Shown one piece after another: positions 39,416-46,951 of a DNA stretch of 64,000 bases (its first letter is position 1; each line of letters begins with the position of its first letter). Both the position numbers and the translations under genes were made by a program. The DNA is from DATAJX01 sp964601735 (GTDB lineage Bacteria; Pseudomonadota; Alphaproteobacteria; UBA2136; UBA6156), in assembly GCA_964601735.1 (NCBI GenBank), contig CAZROO010000001.1:105771-169770 (forward strand). Reading direction: 5' to 3'. The notes below the pieces were generated by a model, which saw only the letters and a list, made by a program, of their open reading frames with translations, made no database searches and had not been told where the DNA came from.

Positions 39416-40102
39416 TTATCTGTAGCAAGTGTATTGGAGAAACAGCGCGTGAACTTCAACGCCGGTTTCGTGGCCGGTGACGTTATATCCCCCTGGGCAG
39501 CTGCACCCGCCGGTGTAAGGGTTGGCAGTATAGCACCCAGGACTGCCGCCATACCACGAAATCATACTAAATTCGCCACCCCAATCGTGCAGGGCGCGAG
39601 TACAGGAACCATTCACGCATAACTGCGCATTGTTGTTGCCGTTTTGGATGTAAACCCCGCCGGCGCTGCCAACTCCTGTAAAAACAGCGGCCCAGGTATT
39701 AGCGCTTCCAGCCTGAAGCCCATAACCATTGTTGCCAAAGCCGTAAATTCCGGAGGCGCCCTGAAAATTACCGCTCCAGCCACTACCAGCCTTACCTGCG
39801 ACTTGGCCGTCAGCAAGGCTGACGTTGCTGCCGCTGGCCATGTTGAGGTCGTAGTCGCCCACGCCCACGCAACCATTTGCGTCCTTTTTGGGATCGCTCG
39901 GCGCATAAAATTTACGGATGCTGCTGCAATGGGTGAAGCCGGTTATCTGCGCCTGCAACGCCGCGATGCTGGTATCGACCTTGCTGTTGATGGCTCCTAC
40001 CGTCGCCTGCGTGGCCTGGCTGCCGGTGGTCGCGGATTCCAACGCCGAGGCCGAGCCGCTGGCCAACGCCAGCGCCAGTGTCATCGACAATACCTTTCGC
40101 AT
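39416..40102 (-). CDS. Secreted protein with conserved N-terminus and variable tail (paralogue of 27467-28210)
   Basis: 228 residues with a signal peptide (MRKVLSMTLALALASGSASA). The mature start LESATTGSQATQATVGAINS, then KFYAPSDPKKDANGCVGVGD and YDLNMASGSNVSLADGQV, is almost the same as in 27467-28210. The C-terminal ~120 residues differ: Gly/Asn-rich (GIYGFGNNGYGLQ), a Cys pair (LCVNGSC) matching FCLNGVC in the other, then a unique Cys-rich end (GCYTANPYTGGCSCPGGYN). The pattern of a fixed head and replaced tail suggests modular diversification. No Shine-Dalgarno is visible before the ATG, while a TATAAT lies seven bases upstream of it, so the message may be leaderless. Confidence 0.65.
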   Translation of the reverse strand: MRKVLSMTLALALASGSASALESATTGSQATQATVGAINSKVDTSIAALQAQITGFTHCSSIRKFYAPSDPKKDANGCVGVGDYDLNMASGSNVSLADGQVAGKAGSGWSGNFQGASGIYGFGNNGYGLQAGSANTWAAVFTGVGSAGGVYIQNGNNNAQLCVNGSCTRALHDWGGEFSMISWYGGSPGCYTANPYTGGCSCPGGYNVTGHETGVEVHALFLQYTCYR

Positions 40103-40107
40103 GGTGG

Positions 40108-40113
40108 ATTATA
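40108..40113 (-). promoter_or_regulatory. Possible -10 box for a leaderless transcript
   Basis: On the minus strand TATAAT ends five bases before the ATG of the 39416-40102 gene, so transcription would start at or next to the start codon. No convincing -35 is found at 16-18 bp. Confidence 0.3.
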
Positions 40114-40223
40114 GGCATGGGGATCAACCGTTGCTGACAGGCCCATGCTGAACGAAAGCAGACCTGGTGCGCCAATGCCACGCTTAACCCATCCCGCTGG
40201 CTCATGTCTTGCAGGGTTCATAA

Positions 40224-40317
40224 TCACGGAAACGTCGCCGTATGGATGTTATCGCTGTCGACCATTGCCGTGAGTTTGCTGCCGTCGCTCGATGAGGCGA
40301 TACTTCGCCATTTATTT
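40224..40317 (-). pseudogene. C-terminal remnant of a 4170-5504-like secreted repeat protein
   Basis: The minus strand reads KWRSIASSSDGSKLTAM, VDSDNIHTATFP and a TGA stop. This matches the very end of the 4170-5504 protein (WYGIASSSDGSKLSAVV, ASSGDIYTATCP, stop). Only the last ~30 codons remain and no start or signal peptide is upstream. It lies ~120 bp upstream of the 39416-40102 start. The remainder of 40114-40537 holds no other gene; a poor ribosome site precedes the exoprotein at 40538. Confidence 0.6.
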
Positions 40318-40537
40318 CTTTCCCGAAAAATTCCTATCTTCCTTTTATGGGGCTTCGGTTACCATTTTGCCATGCCTCATAAAACGCACCCGGGACGGAT
40401 GCGGTTTGTGTCCGGCTAAACCTTAAGGTTACTTGATTGGAAGTAGAACTTACCGGGCCGTGCCCGGGTTCACCCCCTCTAGCAGCGCCACGGTTAAGGG
40501 TAGCGCTTAATATAAAAAAACGAGGGAGTACCTGACC

Positions 40538-43476
40538 ATGAAAATCAACCGCATTGCCTATGCGACCACTGCGCTGGGACTGGCTTTTGCCGCCGCCCTG
40601 CCGGGTGTGGCCAACGCCAACCCGACCGGTGGCTCGGTAGCCGCGGGAACCGCGACCATTACCAATTCGCCGCTCAATACTGATATCAACCAGAGCAGTA
40701 ACAAGGCGGTCATCAACTGGAGCAGCTTCAATATCGCTCCCAATGAAACCACCAGCTTTCATCAGCCGGGTGCTAGTTCGGTGGCGCTCAACCGCATCGG
40801 CGATGCCAACCCGTCATCCATTTTGGGAGCGCTTAACGCCAACGGACAGCTGATGCTCATCAATCCGAACGGCATGATGTTCGGCACCAACAGCCAAGTG
40901 AACGTAGGCGGCCTGGTGGCGACCACTGCCAACATCAGTGACGCCAATTTCATGAGCGGCAACTACAAATTTAACCAGACCGGCGACCCGAACGCTGCCA
41001 TTACCAACAATGGCCATATTAACGTGGCCGACGGCGGTTATGCCGCGCTGGTGGCCCCGACCGTGAATAACAACGGCACCATTACTGCCAACCTGGGCAA
41101 AGTGGCGCTGGGCGGGGCGGATTCGTTCGTGCTTGACCTGACCGGCGATAACCTTATCAGCTTTGCCGTGCCGGGCGTGAGCGGCCAACGCGGCAACGCT
41201 GCCACTGTGAACAACAACGGCAGCGTTATTGCCGACGGCGGCAAGGTATTGCTGACCGCCAAGAGCGCCAAGAGCGCCCTGGATAGTGCCATCAACAGCA
41301 GCGGCCTGATTCAAGCTCACAGCGCGGTGAACCACAATGGCCAGATTTCGCTGGTGGCAGACAACATTGACGTTGGCGGCACGATGGACGTGCACGGCGG
41401 CGGTAGCCTGCACGGCGGCACCATTGACGTGCAGGCCAACAAGAACCTGAGCTTTAGCGGCCAGGCCCTGGCCGGTAGCGACACCGGCACCGGCGGCACC
41501 GTGAACCTGACCGGCAAGACCATGCAATTGGGAGGTACCATTGATACCGACGGCAGCGCCGGGATGGCCAATATCGTTGGCACTGGCAACTCGCTGGATA
41601 TTGATTCCAACGGCGCCTATACCGTGGCCAGCGGGATGGATAACGGCGGTACCGTGAACCTCAAGAACAAGAAGACCATCAACCTGAACAGCCAGATTGA
41701 TACCAGCAGCCAAGATGGCGACGGTTCGCTGCACTTTTTGGACAATGACGGCGACGGCCACCTGACCGCCAACCTCAACGAGAAGATTATTCTGGGCCCG
41801 GACCAAACCCTGACCGGTGAAGCCGATAAGGTTAACGTCGGCCCCCACGGCGGTATCCAGAACGGTGTGGATGTGGCCTCGGTGAACGGCTCGCAGGTGA
41901 ATGTGGCTGCCGGTGACTTTAACGAAAATGTGAATGTCTACAAAGACAAGCTGGACCTGCGTGGCAACAACTGGAACGTGCCTGCCGGCAGCAATCCGGG
42001 TTCCCGCAACCCTGAAACCAACGTTAACGGTTACGTGAACGTGACTGCCAGCCATGACAAAATTCGCGGCCTGACGGTAAATGGCGGCATGCTGGATGGC
42101 GAACAGGTGGGTATCAACCTTGACGGTGCCGACCATGCGACCGTGGCCAATAATATTGTCGATAACAGCGGTGGCGATAGCACCGGCATTGCCCTGAACC
42201 ACAGCGACCACTCGACCGTGAAGAATAACACGGTGCAGAACTTTGACGTGGGCATTGACGTGGCCAAGTCGGACCACACCACGGTTGAGGGCAACTTGGT
42301 GGCCCATGGTGACTCAGGCCCACTGATGGCGCTCAACAGCATGGGTGGTGACCATCACGGCGGCCATGGTGGCGATCATCATGGTGGCCTCGACAATGTG
42401 GGCATTCGTCTGACCGACAGTAACCACTCGACCGTGAAGGATAACACGGTGCAGAACTTTGACGTGGGCATTGATGTAGCCAAGTCGAAGGATACCAAGG
42501 TGGTTGGTAACACCGTCACCTATGATACCGGCGGCTCAGACCCGATGATGGCGCTGGGTGGCATGGGTGGTTATGGCGGCGACCATCACGGTAATGACAG
42601 TCACAACGGTGGCAACCATCACAATGGCGACAATAACGATACCGGCAACGTCGGTATCCGTTTGACCGACAGCGATGACTCGAGCGTGAAGAACAATACG
42701 ATCCAGAACTATGACACTGGCATCGAGGTTGATGGTTCGGCCAATACCAAGGTGAGGGGCAATATCATCACCATGGACGACCATCACGCCGGTAATGACC
42801 CGCATAACGGCGGCCATGACAGCCACGGCGGCAAGGGTGACGACCATAATGGCGACGACCATCACGCCGNNNNNNNNNNNNNNNNNNNNNNNNNNNNNNN
42901 NNNNNNNNNNNNNNNNNNNNNNNNNNNNNNNNNNNNNNNNNNNNNNNNNNNNNNNNNNNNNNNNNNNNNCATGACAGCCACGGCGGCAAGGGTGACGACC
43001 ATAATGGCGACGACCATCACGCCGGTAATGACCCGCATAACGGCGGCCATGACAGCCACGGCGGCAAGGGTGACGACCATAATGGCGACGACCATCACGC
43101 CGATAATGACCCGCATAACGGCGGCCATGACAGCCACGGCGGCAAGGGTGAGGGCACCGTGGGTATTCGCTTGAATGACAGCCCGGATTCGATCGTCAAT
43201 AACAATACGGTTGACGGCTATGACACCGGGTTCAAACTCACGGACAGCAGCGACGTGAAGGTCAAAAATAATACCGGCACCAACTTAGGTACCGGCCTTG
43301 ACGGCGACCACGTCGACGACCTGGTGGCGACTGGTAACACGCTGACCGGTAAAAACCCACACCAAGGGGACGGCATTGTCATCCGCGACAGCGACAACGT
43401 GAAAGCGAAATTGAGCAACAATACGGTGAGCAATTTCCGTCACCTGCGTCGGCTCATCAACACCACCGAGTTTTAA
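40538..43476 (+). CDS. Two-partner secretion exoprotein (TpsA, filamentous haemagglutinin type) with His-rich repeats, interrupted by an assembly gap
   Basis: A signal peptide (MKINRIAYATTALGLAFAAALPGVANA) leads to a TPS domain (~28-230): NTDINQSSNKAVINWSSFNI, LNRIGDANPSSILGAL and NGQLMLINPNGMMFG. A beta-helix stalk follows, then NosD-like coils (NVGIRLTDSNHSTVKDNTV, FDVGIDVAKS) separated by His/Gly/Asp-rich inserts. Near the end is a 78-bp (26-residue) His-rich tandem repeat, into which the 100-N gap falls. The frame after the gap is shifted by one against the frame before it, but both sides encode the same repeat and the frame continues to the stop at 43476, so this is one gene of about 980 residues. 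It is probably exported by the TpsB at 43535-45226 as a surface adhesin that may bind metal ions. Confidence 0.82.
42779..43148 (+). repeat. 78-bp coding tandem repeat (His/Asp/Gly-rich), collapsed in assembly
   Basis: Identical landmarks (CATGACAGCC) occur at 42815, 42970, 43048 and 43126; the last three are exactly 78 bp apart. Copies are near-identical (one visible change, GCCGGT to GCCGAT). Each unit encodes DDHNGDDHHAGNDPHNGGHD plus a SHGGKG end. The 42815 to 42970 distance fits the 78-bp lattice only if the true gap is 23, 101, 179... bp, all of which also restore the reading frame. Confidence 0.9.
42870..42969. other. Assembly gap of 100 N inside the tandem repeat
   Basis: Exactly 100 N. 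The repeat on both sides explains why assembly failed here; copy number in the organism is unknown. Confidence 0.95.
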
Positions 43477-43493
43477 ACCCGGTGAGGGGAATG

Positions 43494-43520
43494 AAAAAAA
43501 GGGGCCGCGAGGCCCCTTTT
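43494..43520. terminator. Bidirectional terminator between convergent TpsA and TpsB genes
   Basis: AAAAGGGGCC/GGCCCCTTTT palindrome with a GCGA loop: ten pairs with T-runs on both strands, centred 30 bp after the exoprotein stop and 28 bp before the TpsB stop. Confidence 0.9.
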
Positions 43521-43534
43521 GTTGTGCTCTGAGC

Positions 43535-45226
43535 TTAGAAGGCTTTACTGAGCTTGAAGAACACGCGCGGGAATTTGTCGTTGCCCAGGCCTGCCACCTG
43601 GCGGGTGAGCGGCTCGGCCACTTCGAGCGACCCGGCAAAGCCCTCGACCGCCGCGACGCGGATACCCACACCGGCGGAGGCTAGGCTTTGGTTGGCGGAG
43701 AGTCCTGCGCCGGGGTCACGATTGTGTACTACACCGATGTCGTAGAACGCATATGGCTGTGCCTGCACCACGTAGGGGATGCGGTGCTGGATGGCGTAAC
43801 GGGTTTCCAGCCGCACGGCCGCGCCGCTGTCGCCGGTGATTTCGGAGGGGTCGTAGCCGCTGCCGAACTGCTCGCCGCCCAGGCCGAATTCCTCGGCCGC
43901 ATAGAGCGCGTTGGTAGCGTACTGGCCGGTGACCGCGCCGTAGAGCGAGAAGCCGGAGTTGCGGATGAACTGCTCGCGGCTGGCGGTGGCGTTGAACTTG
44001 GTGAAAGTGGGAGAAGCCGCTGGGTGGCTGACCGGGTCGCTGCGGTCGGATGCGCCGAGCACCTTGAGACCGTGGCTCATTTCCAGGTTGACCAGGTTGC
44101 TGCCGAGGTATTTGTCAGTATTGGTGAACGTGCCCCCGACCCGCGCGGCGCGGATGTTGTCTTTGGAGATCAAGGTGTCGAGGATGTCGGTTTGGACGTT
44201 ACGCGCCTCGAGCTTGCCGTAGACATTCAGGTTTTTATTGGTGGTGCGCAGCAGCGGATAATCGAGCTCGGCCTGGTAGTCCTGATCCCTGCCGCGAACG
44301 TCGAAGTTTTTGAGCGTCGAGCCGGGCTGCGTGGGGTTGGTGCTGGCCTTGAGCTGCATGCTTAGGCCGTTGTCCATCAGGCGGCGCCGGTAGGCCAGCT
44401 CGCCGAACTTGGTTTCATTCGGCTGGTAGGCGGTGGCGGCACGGACGCTGACAGCGTCTTTTTCATCGAACACCTGGTTAATCGTCATACCCGCCTGGAA
44501 TTGCCAGGGGCCGAGGAAGCGGCTGCCGCGGTTGTCGGTTTCGGCAAAGCCGTTAACCCGGCTGCGCGTGACCAGCAGGTAAAGGTCGGCGGCATTGGGC
44601 ATGTTTGGCGAGGCCTTGACCACTGCCTTGATATGCATGCCGGGCAGGTCGTTCAGCAGCAGCAGGTTGCGTTCCAGTGCTTTACGGGTGAGGGGCTTCA
44701 TGCCTTCCAGCCGCTGGGCGCTATGGCGCAGCGACGTGGTACCTGCGAGGTGCTCCAGCCCGGGTGCGGTTTGTACGTGCACCTGGCCGATGAAGCCTTC
44801 CAGGGCCTCAAGCTCGACGTGGCCGTCCTTGACGTTCTGCGTCGGCACCACCACTTGCGAGAGGATATAGCCGTCGCGGCGGTATTTATCGGTTAGCGCG
44901 GCGGCGATGGTGTAGAGGTCTTGCAGGGTGATTTCCTTGCCGAGGTAGGGCTTGTAAATCGGCTCAAGGTCTCCCGGCTTGTAAACCGTGACGTTGCGGA
45001 TGTTGAGGGTTTTGAGCAGGAACCTGACTTCCCTGCTGCCTGCCGGTGCGTTGGCGGCGGGGACACCTTGCGGCACGCTTAAATCGACGTTCGGCTGCAC
45101 TTGCTGCGGTTGCAGTTGTTCGGGCGCCCGGCCCGGCTGGGCGGTGGCCGGTACGCTCACCTGCGCCAGCGCCGTGCCGCTTAAGAATGTCAGCGCCAAC
45201 GCGCCCCACAAAAAGTGCGATTTCAA
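43535..45226 (-). CDS. TpsB outer-membrane transporter (ShlB/FhaC/HecB family)
   Basis: 563 residues with a signal peptide (MKSHFLWGALALTFLSGTALA). A Pro/Gln-rich linker leads to a POTRA-like region at ~68-150 (FLLKTLNIRNVTVY, YRRDGYILSQVVVP, GHVELEALEGFIGQVHV). The C-terminal ~350 residues are a beta-barrel with TpsB motifs: VNGFAETDNRGSRFLGPWQF, DNGLSMQLKAS, and GYDPSEITGDSGAAVRLETRY (in part), ending FPRVFFKLSKAF with terminal Phe. It would bind the TPS domain of the 40538 exoprotein in the periplasm and thread it out. The partner lies convergently, not in the usual tpsB-tpsA operon. Confidence 0.88.
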   Translation of the reverse strand: MKSHFLWGALALTFLSGTALAQVSVPATAQPGRAPEQLQPQQVQPNVDLSVPQGVPAANAPAGSREVRFLLKTLNIRNVTVYKPGDLEPIYKPYLGKEITLQDLYTIAAALTDKYRRDGYILSQVVVPTQNVKDGHVELEALEGFIGQVHVQTAPGLEHLAGTTSLRHSAQRLEGMKPLTRKALERNLLLLNDLPGMHIKAVVKASPNMPNAADLYLLVTRSRVNGFAETDNRGSRFLGPWQFQAGMTINQVFDEKDAVSVRAATAYQPNETKFGELAYRRRLMDNGLSMQLKASTNPTQPGSTLKNFDVRGRDQDYQAELDYPLLRTTNKNLNVYGKLEARNVQTDILDTLISKDNIRAARVGGTFTNTDKYLGSNLVNLEMSHGLKVLGASDRSDPVSHPAASPTFTKFNATASREQFIRNSGFSLYGAVTGQYATNALYAAEEFGLGGEQFGSGYDPSEITGDSGAAVRLETRYAIQHRIPYVVQAQPYAFYDIGVVHNRDPGAGLSANQSLASAGVGIRVAAVEGFAGSLEVAEPLTRQVAGLGNDKFPRVFFKLSKAF

Positions 45227-45380
45227 GACTTATCTCTCCCGTTGTTAGGTGAAACATGCATGAAACACAGTAATTTTCCAAGCCTAATTTGGATAAAAAA
45301 TTAATCACCTCCAACCCTTGCTGGCCAGGGAAAGGCTGTTTTGATAGGTTGGGGAAACGGAATTTAGAGAGGTTTTTTCT

Positions 45381-45980
45381 TTGCCTGCAAAAGGGTGGCT
45401 ATGCTGGGATATTGACGGTGTGCTCGTTGATGAGCTTCCTTGGGAAACCGACTGGCGCAGCGGGTTTTCGCCGGAGGCGCGTGGGCTTTATCGGGCGCTT
45501 GGTGAGGATGAACGGTGGCAAGCCTGTTTGCAGGGAGAAGTCCGTGCCTATGATTTGTTGGGCTTGCTGGCTAAGGAGTCCGGGCTGGTGTCCGATCTCC
45601 CTGATCAGGTGTTAAGGCTTTGGCATGGCAGGGAAGTGAAGCTTAATGTGCCCCTGATGGCCCTGATGAAGGAAATGAAGAACCAGGGATGGAAAAATGC
45701 GATTGCCAGTAATCAGGATAAAGACCGGGCTGGCATTTTAAGGCGTTTTTTGCCGGTGGAAGAAATTGTCGATGCGTGGGCATTCTCCTGCGAGTTGGGG
45801 GCTGCCAAGCCGATGAAGGAGTTTTACGAGGCTTTGAGAGAGAAGGTTGCGTTGGACGGCGCAATGTACGTTATGATTGATGACGTCGTCGCCAATCTCA
45901 AGGTCCCCAATGATTTGGGCTGGGGGACGCATCACTATAAGAACCTCCCCGGACTTAGTGCTTATCTGGAAACCCTGTAA
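45381..45980 (+). CDS. HAD-superfamily hydrolase
   Basis: 199 residues starting at TTG 45381, with GAGAGG eight bases upstream; no ATG fits before the first motif. Motif I is DIDGVLVD (nucleophile and acid Asp), motif II is the Ser in AIASNQ, motif III the Lys in GAAKPMKEF and motif IV the Asp pair in YVMIDDVVANL. The helical cap between motifs I and II suggests a small-molecule phosphatase of the C1 type. The substrate is unknown. The stop overlaps the next ATG (TAATG), coupling it to a glycosyltransferase; it may dephosphorylate a sugar or lipid intermediate. Confidence 0.8.
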   Translation: MPAKGWLCWDIDGVLVDELPWETDWRSGFSPEARGLYRALGEDERWQACLQGEVRAYDLLGLLAKESGLVSDLPDQVLRLWHGREVKLNVPLMALMKEMKNQGWKNAIASNQDKDRAGILRRFLPVEEIVDAWAFSCELGAAKPMKEFYEALREKVALDGAMYVMIDDVVANLKVPNDLGWGTHHYKNLPGLSAYLETL

Positions 45981-46951
45981 TGGCTAAAGAACCAATCGTC
46001 AGCATCATTATGGCCGCGCATAACGAAGAGCATTTTTTGCCTGCGACGCTCGACTCGCTGCTTGCCCAGACGTTTGATGACTTTGAACTGCTGTGTATGG
46101 ACGACGGCTCAACGGATGCAACCTCGGATATTTTAAAGAAATACGGCAAAATCGACCCTCGTATCAGGTTGTTTCATCATAAAAAACCCCAAGGACTGAC
46201 CGCATCGTTGAATGTGCTTTTGAAGGCTGCCCGTGGGAAATATATTGCCCGCGCTGATGCCGACGACCTTTATCCTCCTCTGCGATTAGAGAAGCAGGTG
46301 ACTTTTCTGGACGCTCATCCCAAAGTGGTTCTGTTAAGTACCCAGCGCACCGATATCGATGAAGCTGGTCGTCCTTTGCCGATACAGAAAAATTCTCCCT
46401 TGTCGGATACTGCCATGCGGTGGCGTATGCTTTTTGATAGTCCCTGCCTGCACCCCGTGGTGATGTGGCGGGCCTCGACCAATATGACTTATGACGAGAA
46501 ATACCATGTGGCGCAAGACTACGAGCTATGGTCGCGCATGAGCAAACTGGGAGAAATGGCCGCCCTGCCTGAGCGCTTGTTGCTGCGGCGGGTTCATCAT
46601 GGATCGGTCAGTGCCAAACGCAAAGAAGAGCAGCAAGCCACCCGCGATGCCATCAGCTTGAAATGCCTACGCGAAAACGTTGACGGCAATCTTTCCACCG
46701 CCGCGCAAATTCATCGCTGGCGGGAGAGCTTCATGCGCCAAGTTACACGGCCAAACAAGCGTGATCTAATCGACTACTTTCATTTGCTGGCAAGGTTCTG
46801 TACGCAGCGTATGGATGGAAAGGACCTGTGGCGACAGGAATGCTACAAACAAGCCAAGGCGTTTTTACGGTATCGTGCCTGGTCGTTGGTTGTCACGCTG
46901 GTTTACCTCTACTTCCGTTGTGCAGGCATGGGGGGCTCGGCTGAGGCCTGA
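45980..46951 (+). CDS. Glycosyltransferase family 2
   Basis: 323 residues, GT-A fold: VSIIMAAHNEEHFLPATLDSLLAQ (in part) at the N-terminus, then LLCMDDGSTDATSDILKKY, and the metal-binding DxD as ARADADDLY. The acceptor region has HVAQDYELWSRM with the catalytic acid. A weak C-terminal hydrophobic stretch (AWSLVVTLVYLYF) may associate with the membrane. It adds a sugar from a nucleotide sugar to a surface glycan or lipid. It is coupled to the HAD gene (1-bp overlap), and its 3' end overlaps the convergent trehalose synthase by 43 bp. Confidence 0.88.
   Translation: MAKEPIVSIIMAAHNEEHFLPATLDSLLAQTFDDFELLCMDDGSTDATSDILKKYGKIDPRIRLFHHKKPQGLTASLNVLLKAARGKYIARADADDLYPPLRLEKQVTFLDAHPKVVLLSTQRTDIDEAGRPLPIQKNSPLSDTAMRWRMLFDSPCLHPVVMWRASTNMTYDEKYHVAQDYELWSRMSKLGEMAALPERLLLRRVHHGSVSAKRKEEQQATRDAISLKCLRENVDGNLSTAAQIHRWRESFMRQVTRPNKRDLIDYFHLLARFCTQRMDGKDLWRQECYKQAKAFLRYRAWSLVVTLVYLYFRCAGMGGSAEA

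Noticed and set aside
42779..43476. Frameshifted or truncated exoprotein with a separate 105-residue gene at 43159
   Set aside because: The frame difference comes from the arbitrary 100-N gap. The repeat phase shows one continuous frame to 43476.
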